DNA from: Maridesulfovibrio ferrireducens
Lineage (GTDB): Bacteria; Desulfobacterota; Desulfovibrionia; Desulfovibrionales; Desulfovibrionaceae
DNA: 64,000 nucleotides
Assembly: GCF_900101105.1 (NCBI RefSeq)
Contig: NZ_FNGA01000001.1
Coordinates: 1-64,000, forward strand
Direction: 5' to 3'
In this document: positions 42,623 to 51,400 of the stretch, one piece after another
How positions within the stretch are numbered: position 1 is the stretch's first letter
Layout: every line of letters starts with the position of its first letter
Position numbers and translations under genes: made by a program
The notes under the pieces: model-generated
The model's database searches: none
The model's input: only the letters and a program-made list of their open reading frames with translations
Told to the model about the DNA's origin: nothing

Positions 42623-44125
42623 ATGTCCGAGCAAAACTTGGAAGCAAATGGCGAAGAAAACTTTGCCGAACTTTTTGAAGCTTTTCAGTCAGAATCAAAC
42701 GACAACCTTCAAGTCGGTGATCTAGTTAAAGGAACTGTAATTTCAATCACTAAGGATTCCGTGTTTATAGACACCGGATCCAAAGTCGATGGAATAGTTA
42801 ACCGTGACGAGCTCCTCGATCCCGAAGGCGAACTGACTGTTAAAGACGGAGACTCCGTAGAACTCTACGTAATCTCCATCGACAGCAATGGAATCAGCCT
42901 ATCCAAAGCCATGTCCGGCGCAGGCGGCCTGAATATGCTTCGTGAAGCATACGAAAGCGGCGTTCCGGTAGAAGGTAAGGTTACAGAAACCTGCAAAGGC
43001 GGTTTCAGAGTTAGCATGATGCACCGCAAGGTGTTCTGCCCCGTCAGCCAGATTGACGCAACTTTCGTGGAAACCCCCGAAGATTACGTGGGTGATACAC
43101 ACAACTTTAAGGTCATCAAGTTTGAGGAAGGCGGTCGCAACGTAGTTGTTTCCCGCAGAGCTCTTCTTGAAGTTGAACAGGAAAAATTCCGCGAGAAATT
43201 TGTCGCGGAAGTTGAGCCTGGAACAGTTCTTGAGGGTAAAGTTACCAAACTCATGGCCTTCGGCGCATTTGTGGAACTTGTTCCCGGTGTGGAAGGAATG
43301 GTTCACGTTTCAGAACTTAGCTGGTCACGTTCTGCTAAGCCTGAAGATGTAGTTCAGCCCGGTGATGAAATCACTGTCAGAATCCTTTCCATTGAACCTC
43401 GCAAAGACGGCAAAGGACTTAAAATCGGTCTTTCTCTCAAGCAGCTTCAGGCTGATCCTTGGGACGAAGTCGGTGACAAGTTTAAAGCCGGCGACAAAAT
43501 TACCGGAACAGTTGCCCGTTGCGCTGACTTCGGTGTATTTGTTGAAATCGCTCCCGGTATCGAAGGTCTCGTTCATATCTCTGAAATGAGTTATACCAAA
43601 CGCGTCCACAAGCCAGGTGATGAAGTCACTCCCGGACAGGAAGTTTCTGTCATGATCAAAGATCTTGACCCAGTCAAACGCCGTATTGCTCTCAGCATGA
43701 AAGATGCTGAAGGTGATCCATGGCTTGACGCGGCTGATTCTTTCAAAGTCGGAACAGAAGTAGAAGGCGTTGTTGAAAACAAAGCTGAATTCGGAATTTT
43801 CGTGAGCCTTGCTCCCGGCATAACCGGACTTCTACCAATGTCACGCATCTCCCGTTCAGAAAGGAAAAGTGAACTGGAAGCACTGACTCCCGGCCAAAAA
43901 GTTAAACTTCTCATTGAAGAACTTAACTTAGCTGATCGCAAGGTAACCCTGAACGCAGGTGATCCTAAAGAAGATATCGACTGGAAGAAGTACGCAAAAC
44001 CTGCTGCTTCTAAAAAGTCAGCTTCCCGTAAATCCGAGCCTAAAGTCACCACTTCCGGTGATTCCAGCGGATTCGGCGGACTTCTTGGAATGAAACTCCA
44101 AGAAGCTATGAAGAACAAGAAATAA
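42623..44125 (+). CDS. S1-domain RNA-binding protein, probably ribosomal protein S1
   Basis: About 500 residues from the ATG at 42623 (AGGAG eight bases upstream). Five S1 motifs follow one another: VGDLVKGTVISITKDSVFIDTG near 30, VEGKVTETCKGGFRVSM near 115, LEGKVTKLMAFGAFVELVPGVEGMVH near 200, ITGTVARCADFGVFVEIAPGIEGLVH near 290 and VEGVVENKAEFGIFVSLAPGITGLLP near 375. A lysine- and serine-rich tail ends in GFGGLLGMKLQEAMKNKK. Bacterial rpsA products have four to six repeats, so this may be the ribosomal S1 or an S1-like RNA-binding paralogue. A terminator follows immediately. Confidence 0.85.
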   Translation: MSEQNLEANGEENFAELFEAFQSESNDNLQVGDLVKGTVISITKDSVFIDTGSKVDGIVNRDELLDPEGELTVKDGDSVELYVISIDSNGISLSKAMSGAGGLNMLREAYESGVPVEGKVTETCKGGFRVSMMHRKVFCPVSQIDATFVETPEDYVGDTHNFKVIKFEEGGRNVVVSRRALLEVEQEKFREKFVAEVEPGTVLEGKVTKLMAFGAFVELVPGVEGMVHVSELSWSRSAKPEDVVQPGDEITVRILSIEPRKDGKGLKIGLSLKQLQADPWDEVGDKFKAGDKITGTVARCADFGVFVEIAPGIEGLVHISEMSYTKRVHKPGDEVTPGQEVSVMIKDLDPVKRRIALSMKDAEGDPWLDAADSFKVGTEVEGVVENKAEFGIFVSLAPGITGLLPMSRISRSERKSELEALTPGQKVKLLIEELNLADRKVTLNAGDPKEDIDWKKYAKPAASKKSASRKSEPKVTTSGDSSGFGGLLGMKLQEAMKNKK

Positions 44126-44132
44126 TATTCAG

Positions 44133-44165
44133 GGCCGGATTCTTTACGGAATCCGGCCTTGTCTT
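44133..44165 (+). terminator. Terminator after the S1 gene
   Basis: A perfect 10-bp stem GGCCGGATTC / GAATCCGGCC (44133-44142 and 44149-44158) closes a short loop and is followed by TTGTCTTC. The tail is weak, so some read-through into the small selenoprotein gene that begins at 44180 is possible. Confidence 0.75.
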
Positions 44166-44179
44166 CAAGCTTAATCATT

Positions 44180-44404
44180 ATGAACACAAATGAAACAGTC
44201 ATCTGCTGGGCCGATTGCTGAGCCGGCTTCATAGAGACGAGTTCTCGTCTTCAAGATCTCAAATCGGGCACAACGCTTTCTGTTGAAATCTCTTCAGACC
44301 AACGGAAACGAATCGATATTATCGCAAAGGTAAAACATGCCGAAGTGATAACAGAAACACCCCTTCGTGAAGATAGAACGCTTTTAGTCCTACTCAAAAA
44401 TTAA
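44180..44404 (+). CDS. TusA/SirA-like selenoprotein with in-frame UGA (Sec14)
   Basis: A 74-residue frame in which codon 14 is TGA (44219-44221), read as selenocysteine. The motif is ADC-U-AGF. From this Cys to the SG of LKSGTTLSVEI is 17 residues, the same as from the CPxP Cys to the PG of E. coli TusA, and the rest (strand, helix, AEVITETP, LLVLLKN) matches the TusA fold and length. Sec takes the place of the first Pro of CPxP. A hairpin follows the UGA: a 7-bp stem 44234-44240/44245-44251 with loop GUUC, plus a CUU/AAG lower stem, with 19 bases from UGA to loop, within the bacterial SECIS range. A TauE/SafE gene lies next downstream. Weak point: no clear ribosome site. A decayed TusA gene is the alternative. 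Confidence 0.65.
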
Positions 44405-44477
44405 TCCCTGAAATATTCCGCAAGACTTTTAATTAACAGCAATTTCGCTGACCTTTTTGCCCCCCCCTGATATCAAC

Positions 44478-45203
44478 ATGACACCTTTTATAGCAGTACC
44501 ATTAATACTTCTAAGTTCAGGCTTTTTGCAAGGTTTAACCGGCTTCGGTTCAGCGCTTATTGCAATGCCGCTTCTTGCTTTTATCATCGACATTAAAACG
44601 GCTGTTGCCGTCTGCACTCTCTGCGGGGTTACCATCACCCTCAGAATGTGTCTCAACTTACGCTCAAGCCTTGACCTTAAAAAGATTATGCCCCTGATTA
44701 TAGGCAGTGTACCCGGGTCAATTTTCGGAACTCTCGTCCTCAAAGAATTGGACGGTCATATTATAACATTATTTCTCGGAATCCTTGTGTCGGGCTACGC
44801 AACATATTCCCTTTTCGTCAAACCTGTTGCCCTGAAATTAAAACCCGCATGGGGACTTCTTGCAGGCTTTTTAACAGGATCTATAACCGCCGCAATCAGT
44901 GCCGGCGGACCACCGACTTTAATTTATTCCTCCCTTATGGGCTGGAAAAAGAATGAGCTAAAAGCCACGCTGTCCGGTTTTTTTCTGGCAGCAGCGGTAA
45001 TGGGAGCAACAGGACATCTGTTAAGCGGGTTGACCACCCAGTATGTCCTCAAACTATTTCTCGCTTCCATTATTCCTGTTCAACTGGGAGTTTACCTTGG
45101 CCACACTCTTTCAGGAAAGGTTTCTGAAGGATTATATAAAAGAATGGTCATGATTCTGCTTGTCTTCATGGGAATCATGCTTATTTTTCAAAGCACCGGA
45201 TAA
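44478..45203 (+). CDS. TauE/SafE-family anion exporter
   Basis: About 241 residues from the ATG at 44478; a TTG at 44457 would add seven. Eight membrane helices are predicted, with the family repeats GFLQGLTGFGSALIAMPLL in the first half and GLLAGFLTGSITAAISAGGPPTLIY in the second. TauE/SafE proteins are proposed exporters of sulfite or sulfoacetate or other sulfur-containing anions. It follows a TusA-like gene by 73 bases; TusA-type sulfur carriers are often paired with this type of membrane protein. The sulfur link is inference from this pairing. Confidence 0.87.
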   Translation: MTPFIAVPLILLSSGFLQGLTGFGSALIAMPLLAFIIDIKTAVAVCTLCGVTITLRMCLNLRSSLDLKKIMPLIIGSVPGSIFGTLVLKELDGHIITLFLGILVSGYATYSLFVKPVALKLKPAWGLLAGFLTGSITAAISAGGPPTLIYSSLMGWKKNELKATLSGFFLAAAVMGATGHLLSGLTTQYVLKLFLASIIPVQLGVYLGHTLSGKVSEGLYKRMVMILLVFMGIMLIFQSTG

Positions 45204-45229
45204 GATTTTAAAGCACGGAGAAAAAATTA

Positions 45230-45730
45230 ATGCTTGGCAAACTATTTTTAGCCTTTGTTATTATTCCGATCTTTGATTTATACCTATTAGTACAGATAGG
45301 TTCAGAAATCGGCACACTTAACACCGTTATGCTGGTTCTGCTCACAGCTTTCATCGGAGCATCACTCGCCCGTTCGCAAGGCATGTCTACAATGCAGAAA
45401 GTACGCGAAAGCATGGATCAAGGGATCATGCCCGCCGAAGAAATTCTCGATGCAGTCATCATATTTGCAGCAGGACTTGTTCTGCTAACTCCCGGATTTA
45501 TCACCGATGCACTCGGTCTTCTCTTACTCTTCCCGCCCACACGCGGATTTTTTAAACGCTGGTTGCGCATCCAGATGGAAGAATGGAAGAAAAGACCTAA
45601 TGTCCACATGACCTACCATCAGACAGAGTTCAAAGCTTGGACTAATCAAGACCAAAACTCACAAAAAATCGATAATGTAATCGACATTGAAACCAATAAT
45701 CCGAACGATAAAGATACTCCTCTTCAATAA
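45230..45730 (+). CDS. FxsA-family membrane protein
   Basis: A 166-residue protein that matches FxsA: FLAFVIIPIFDLYLLVQIGSEIGTLNTVMLVLLTAFIGASLARSQG, then AGLVLLTPGFITDALGLLLLFPPTR. Three to four membrane helices are followed by a charged, asparagine-rich tail. FxsA modulates phage T7 exclusion in E. coli and is otherwise of unknown function. GGAG precedes the ATG; it lies 26 bases after the tauE-like gene and probably shares its transcript. Confidence 0.9.
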   Translation: MLGKLFLAFVIIPIFDLYLLVQIGSEIGTLNTVMLVLLTAFIGASLARSQGMSTMQKVRESMDQGIMPAEEILDAVIIFAAGLVLLTPGFITDALGLLLLFPPTRGFFKRWLRIQMEEWKKRPNVHMTYHQTEFKAWTNQDQNSQKIDNVIDIETNNPNDKDTPLQ

Positions 45731-45747
45731 AAACAGACATCACACAA

Positions 45748-45786
45748 AAAAACCCGCGCTCGATAATTTCGAACGCGGGTTTTTAC
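45748..45786. terminator. Terminator between fxsA and rlpA genes
   Basis: Hairpin AAAACCCGCG...CGCGGGTTTT with an inner TCGA/TCGA pairing, T-tract on the plus side and A-tract before it. It lies between convergent genes and can serve both. Confidence 0.85.
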
Positions 45787-45820
45787 TTTTTTAATTCCCT
45801 TAAAATATAAAACTTAAATT

Positions 45821-46546
45821 CTACTCCTGAATCACATCCGCGAGTACAAATGATCCGGGAAAACCGGCCCCTATTTTCAAAGAGGCTTTACGCGCACTGG
45901 CGAGAGTTTTGTACATTCCCAACTGAACCTTGAATATTTGAGCAGTGTCAGTCACAACCCTTACAAGTCTGGCATTATTAAAACCGGCCTTTCCGAGTCG
46001 TTCAATCAATCTATCAGCATTTTCTTTAATCTTATATGCTCCAACCTGAATATAAAAAGCACCATAAAGTTTTGTAACTACAGGCGCAGCGACAATTTCT
46101 TTTTTCACTTCCGGGCGGTAAGGCTCAATACGGACATTAGCCTTGCCTGCATCGATAAATCCGAGCTTCTCCGCTGCTGCGCGGGAAAGATCTATAATCC
46201 GGTCCGGCACAAACGGACCTCTGTCATTAATAGTTACGGCAACACTTTTACCGGAACCAAGATTTGTAACAGTAACTTTTACACCAAGTGGCAGATAATT
46301 ATGGGCTGCGGTCAGCTTTTCCATATCATAAGGTTCACCGCTGGCAGTTACTTTTCCCTGAAATTTTTCTCCATACCATGAGGCAACGCCCTCTTCGGTA
46401 TAGTCAGCGGGAATAACCTGAGCAGGAGCTTCATCTATAATAGAAGTTGAATTCCCCTCAGTACCGTTCTCAGCCTGCTCTGCAGCAAATGCAGCGGATG
46501 CAAAAATAAAAAGCATAAGCAGCATTAATAAAAATCGTTTAAACAT
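45821..46546 (-). CDS. RlpA-like protein (DPBB and SPOR domains)
   Basis: A 241-residue exported protein. The signal peptide MFKRFLLMLLMLFIFASAAFA ends at about residue 21, with no lipobox. The double-psi beta-barrel follows with GVASWYGEKFQGKVTASGEPYDMEKLTAAH, INDRGPFVPDRIIDLSRAAAEKLG; the RlpA catalytic-type Asp (NDRGPF) is present. A SPOR domain (FYIQVGAYKIKENADRLIERL to VQLGMYKTLASARKAS) ends the protein and binds denuded glycan strands at the septum. RlpA is a lytic transglycosylase in Pseudomonas; activity here is inferred. Confidence 0.92.
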   Translation of the reverse strand: MFKRFLLMLLMLFIFASAAFAAEQAENGTEGNSTSIIDEAPAQVIPADYTEEGVASWYGEKFQGKVTASGEPYDMEKLTAAHNYLPLGVKVTVTNLGSGKSVAVTINDRGPFVPDRIIDLSRAAAEKLGFIDAGKANVRIEPYRPEVKKEIVAAPVVTKLYGAFYIQVGAYKIKENADRLIERLGKAGFNNARLVRVVTDTAQIFKVQLGMYKTLASARKASLKIGAGFPGSFVLADVIQE

Positions 46547-46638
46547 AAAAATCTCCCGCCGTATGATATGTAGAACTCCGGTTACAGCACTGTACCTTTA
46601 TTCAGAATACGCCGTTTTTGCAAGTAGATATCGATAAT

Positions 46639-46947
46639 TCATAACTTCTTCATCTCACGTTCACGCATAGAATCATCATATTCACCGAGTTCATACATTC
46701 TTATTTTATTACTACGGGGAAATTCACGCTTAAAGAGAGTTTTCAATAGCTTGCGCACCTCTTTCAACTTTACATTATGCTCAATCGTTTCATAACCGTC
46801 TTCAAATATAGTGAAGTCCTCACTCTGATAGTGTATAATGAGCAAAGAACGGTTGCGTTTGTATGTTCGCAGGTCTATGCAGTGCCCTACAGGAAGCTTT
46901 TTTAACTTCCGCAGCACCGACTCGAGAGCGGTTGCTTTATCAATCAT
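46639..46947 (-). CDS. Small conserved-type protein of unknown function
   Basis: About 102 residues from the ATG at 46947; a TTG at 46971 would add eight. No family is recognised. Basic, with a pattern of helix, strand (CIDLRTYKRNRSLLIIHY), strand (DFTIFEDGYE), and a long basic helix (VKLKEVRKLLKTLFKREFPRSNKIRMYEL). It is divergent from the RlmD-type methyltransferase gene and shares its short 39-base promoter region. The composition fits a nucleic-acid-contacting protein; that is a guess. Confidence 0.6.
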   Translation of the reverse strand: MIDKATALESVLRKLKKLPVGHCIDLRTYKRNRSLLIIHYQSEDFTIFEDGYETIEHNVKLKEVRKLLKTLFKREFPRSNKIRMYELGEYDDSMREREMKKL

Positions 46948-46986
46948 GAGCCGGAATATATAGCGGCTCAAGGAGAACTGTCAAAT

Positions 46987-48390
46987 ATGACTAATGAAAA
47001 CAATGCCCTTGCAAAGGGCAGTACTATAGAAATTGAGATTGAGTCTTTAGCGTTCGGAGGACAGGGTATTGCTCGCCATGAAGGATTGACAATTTTTGTG
47101 GACAACGCAGTACCTGGACAGGTTTTGAGTTGCGAAATTACTAAGCTCAAAAAAAGATTTGCCTTCGCAAAACGTCTTGAAGTTGTCACTCACTCCAAAG
47201 AAGAAGCTACACCTTTTTGTGAACACTTCGGAACTTGCGGCGGCTGCCTGCATCAGGACATTGATTACAAGTCGCAGACATACTGGAAAGGACGCCAAGT
47301 CAGCGATACTCTAGCCAGAATCGGTAAGATTTCACAAGAAACCGAAGGTATGGGTAAAGATACTCTGGGTTCGCCTCTTGAAACAGGCTACCGCAATAGA
47401 ATGAATTTTTCTTTTCAGGGATACGGAGACGAGCTGACCGTAGGCTTTAAAAAACGCGGTTCTGAAACAGAAGTAGTCAGTGTCGGCACATGCCCTTTGC
47501 TACCGGAATCCTGCAAAAATATTCCTGCTATGGTTCAGTCATACTGCTCAAAAAGCAAGTACGGAACATATAGACATGGTAAAGGCGGATACTGGCGCAA
47601 ACTGGTTGTCAGAGTTTCACACGAAAGCGGTAAGATCATGATTCACGTCATTACCGCACCTTCAAAAACTCACAGCGCTATTAAAGGACTCGAAGAACTT
47701 CTGTTCGCCGAAATTCCAGATCTTAAAACCTTTGCGCATTCTACTCGCATCGGCAGACCTGACATCGCAGCAGGCGAACGCCTTATTTCCCTCAAGGGAG
47801 AACCGTTCATCACCGAAACTCTGAAAAAATCCGACGGCACTCCTGTCAGCTATAAAATCAGCCCTAACGCATTCTTCCAGACCAATTCAGCCGGAGCGGA
47901 AGTCCTTTTCCAGAACTGTCTTGATATGGCTGCCCCCGCTGCAAGCGACGTGGTCTACGACCTTTTCTGCGGATCAGGCGGAATCGGAATGTTTATGGCA
48001 AGTTCGGTTAAAAAAGTTATCGGTTTCGAACTTTCTAAGGAAACCGTTCTTTCTGCCAGAGAAAACGCCGAACTGAATAAAATCGAAAACTGCCAGTACA
48101 TCACAGCAAATCTTGCAGATAAAGACGGAATTCCCGTGGAACTGCCAAAGCCGGACGTTATTGTATTAGATCCGCCTAGAAGCGGAGTTCCAGCACCGAC
48201 TCTTGCGAGAATACTGTCTATGGCTCCTGAAAAAATTATTTACGTTTCCTGCAACCCATCCACTCTTGCCCGTGATGCGGAAAGACTGGAAGGAAAATAC
48301 ACACTTACAAAATTCAGCTCTGTAGATATGTTCCCGCATACAGCACACATAGAATGTATTGCTTTGTTGACTAGACACGACAAAAGCTGA
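46987..48390 (+). CDS. 23S rRNA (uracil-5-)-methyltransferase RlmD/RumA family
   Basis: A 467-residue TrmA/RumA-type enzyme. The N-terminal TRAM domain is followed by a 4Fe-4S cysteine set starting CEHFGTCGGCLHQ. The SAM-dependent domain has VYDLFCGSGGIGMFMA, the DPPRSGVPAPTL motif, and the catalytic Cys in YVSCNPSTLARD. It methylates a uridine C5 in 23S rRNA (position 1939 in E. coli) or a related RNA. The ATG follows AAGGAG. Confidence 0.93.
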   Translation: MTNENNALAKGSTIEIEIESLAFGGQGIARHEGLTIFVDNAVPGQVLSCEITKLKKRFAFAKRLEVVTHSKEEATPFCEHFGTCGGCLHQDIDYKSQTYWKGRQVSDTLARIGKISQETEGMGKDTLGSPLETGYRNRMNFSFQGYGDELTVGFKKRGSETEVVSVGTCPLLPESCKNIPAMVQSYCSKSKYGTYRHGKGGYWRKLVVRVSHESGKIMIHVITAPSKTHSAIKGLEELLFAEIPDLKTFAHSTRIGRPDIAAGERLISLKGEPFITETLKKSDGTPVSYKISPNAFFQTNSAGAEVLFQNCLDMAAPAASDVVYDLFCGSGGIGMFMASSVKKVIGFELSKETVLSARENAELNKIENCQYITANLADKDGIPVELPKPDVIVLDPPRSGVPAPTLARILSMAPEKIIYVSCNPSTLARDAERLEGKYTLTKFSSVDMFPHTAHIECIALLTRHDKS

Positions 48391-48459
48391 CACGATTCAA
48401 AAAACTAGCAAGGGGTGAGGGGCTTTCCTTACATTCTTTAAAACCAATGAATATATCCT

Positions 48460-48491
48460 CACGGAACTCTGAGTAATCTCAGGGTTCCGTG
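48460..48491 (+). promoter_or_regulatory. Strong hairpin directly before the cyaA start
   Basis: A 14-bp stem CACGGAACTCTGAG / CTCAGGGTTCCGTG, with one wobble pair and a TAAT loop, ends seven bases before the ATG at 48499. No ribosome site is seen between, and there is no good T-tract. It could be the terminator of the upstream gene or control the start of the cyclase. Confidence 0.6.
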
Positions 48492-48498
48492 ATTATTA

Positions 48499-51400
48499 AT
48501 GCTTATGTCCGAACCGGTAAAACATGACACTCTGCTCCGGGAATTACGACGCTTTAATCTTTACCCGCCGGAAGAAAGACAACTTTTCGATTTGCGGTCC
48601 AAGGTTGAATCGAGATTTCTGGTGCCCGACAGAATTTTCAATCCTCAGCAAACAGCAAGATTTGCAGTACTCCTTTACGGCCTTGCTCTTAAATCGTTAG
48701 AAGCTGAAACTTCTTCAACGGTTTCCTCACCCTCTGCATATAAAACAGAAGACTCTGCAGTCGACATATGTCTGGACGCCCTTTCCAATCTGGACCTTTT
48801 CGGTCGTACTCTTGCGGCTGAAATACTTTCCTGCAAACTCATGCCTCTTTCAAAAGTGAAAGAATGGTTCAATCGGCAAACCGAAACATCTCATATTGCA
48901 GTTGCCGACAGAATGCTTGCTCTGAGTCATGACCTGCCTCAAGAAAGGAAAAAACTAGCTCAAGCTATTATCTCTAAAGTTTCCGATTTTGACCCTGAAG
49001 AGGCTGTTACTTTTTTCAAAAAGAATGGAACCCATAAAGGACAGCTGACCTTTTTCACTCTGGAAAAGTTCATGTCCGGCAACTACGGTTCTAAGTGCCG
49101 CAAAGAGCTTACACAACCGGAATCTCTGGAACAGATCAGCTTTTATTCTGGAACCGTCCCTTCATATCCAGACAATGAACTGGTTACAGATGTGGCTCTT
49201 CACCTGCGCACCATGGACCCGCTGATCATGGAAAAAGTTCTTTGCGCCATAAACAGACTTGCCGAGTCGATTGACAACAATCTTTTAAAAGAAATCATGC
49301 CGCTTGCTGAATCTCCGACTCTGTCTCTCGGTAAAGCAGCCATGAATATTATCGCAAAATTCGGGTGCAGAAAAAGCGGACCTATCTTCGCCCAGCTTTT
49401 CAACAACGCACCCAAAATAAGAGCGGAAATAATCAACAGACTGCCCAGATTGGACAGCGATAATTTTGCTAAATTTATGACGGGTATTTCTCCCCATTTT
49501 CATGCCCCTGTAATTTCAGCCTTGTTCTCCACTCTATGTGAAGAAGACCCGCACTGCTTCGGTCAGAACGTATCAGCAATGATGAAAGGTTCGCGCGGTA
49601 AAAATAATAAAGCTCTCAGTGCAATAATTGCAGAAGCCATCAGAATAGATACTCCTAAAGATCCAGCTAAACCGGCATCTCCCGTAGGAAGACCTGTTCC
49701 CGGAGTGGATTTTGTCAAGCTGGGTGCACCAATTGTCTTAAATATTGAAAAAAAACAGGCTGCCAAAGGATTTAAAAGAATTTTCGGCAAAGAAATCGAA
49801 GAATCTGACGCTTCACCTGATATATATGTAGACGCGCAAATTTCAAACCAGCGGTTGCACAAACTTAATCGCTGGAAGAGCCTTTCAAAAAATCTGACCT
49901 TTCAATCTTCCACCTTCAATGCCTCTGACTTAAGAGCATCCACGATGGAAAAATGTAAATTTGTCGGATGCAATTTTGAATCAACCTCTTTTGCTGATGC
50001 TATACTGATAGAATGTGAATTTAAAAACTGTTCCTTCTCCGGCTGCTCATTCAACAATTCCATGTTGTACGATACTACCTTCAAAAAATGCAGCATCAAA
50101 ACAACCCACTTTGATTCTGCAACATTCTTCTTGTGTTCAATCAACCAGAATGATTTTTCAGCAGTGACTATCGCCGGAGCTTTTTTATGCAGAACACAGA
50201 TCAAATCATGTACATTCGACATTTCTGATTTTAGAGAAACAGTTTTTTTCCGGGGAGTTGTGAACGGGGTAACCATCAAAGACAGCGATTTTGAAAAAAC
50301 CTTTTTCAACAACACTGAAATAAAAAACATTTCATTATCCAACTGTTCTACCGGAAAATGCCAGGCCGTTAACATTTTAACGGATGCTCCAGCCATGCTG
50401 ACCGCCATGGAAAGAACTCTCGGTGCACGTCTGGCTGAAAGAGAGCGGCTAAAGAAAAAACCGGCTGGATTAAGTAAACTTGAAGAATCTGCCCGTGATC
50501 TCATTTTTAAGGCCATAAAAAGATGGTTTGCGGTAAAAGATATCAACCGCAATTATGAAAAATTTGCAGAAAACAACGAACGACGTACAAGCTGGGCTGA
50601 AGAAAAATTAACCGATAAAGCAAAAATTTTCTTTAAAATACTGCCCGTTCTGCTGCATACCGATATATTTGAAAAAGCGCTTAAATTAGAAGCGGAATCT
50701 GTCCCTTCAAAAATTTCAGGGTATACTCCTTCACCTGAGACGACTTCTATTCTCACGGACCTTTTCCCTGAGATTAAACCAGAAGAGAATCCTGAAAACT
50801 TTGTACCGATTGAAACCATACTGACAATAGGAAGTATTGGAACAATCGCTCAAACGGTATCATCGGATCTCGATTGCTGGGTATGTTGCGACTTCTCGCT
50901 AAACTCATCAGTAAGCAGAGATCGCTTAAAATATAAGCTGGGCCTTATTGAAGAATGGGCCATGCGAGAATTTTCAGTTGAAGTTCATTTCTTCCTGATG
51001 GATGTGCAGGAAGTACGTGATAACAATTTCGGGATAAGTGATGCGGAAAGTTCAGGCTCCGCACAAGGGGCTATTCTCAAAGAAGAATTCTATCGCTCCG
51101 CTCTGCTCATAGCGGGCAAGCCGCCTCTTTGGTGGTTCTCCCCCGTTGAGGCTACCGACAAAATTTATCAAACAGTTAAGAAACGGGTCGCGGTTCTGAA
51201 AGGGCAAAATTTTGCTGTGGATCTCGGCAATGTGCCTCGTATCCCCGGCGAAGAATTTTTCGGAGCATCTCTGTGGCAGATTGTAAAAGGAGTTAAAAGT
51301 CCTTTCAAATCCATTATGAAATTCGGTCTGCTTGAACGATATACTTCGGGAACCAGAGCACCTCTGCTATGCGAAACAATTAAGAAAAACATTCTCGAAG

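Noticed and set aside
44180-44404. Plain pseudogene with a premature stop
   Set aside because: Not fully excluded, but the exact TusA spacing across the UGA, 60 open codons after it and a correctly placed hairpin favour selenocysteine.
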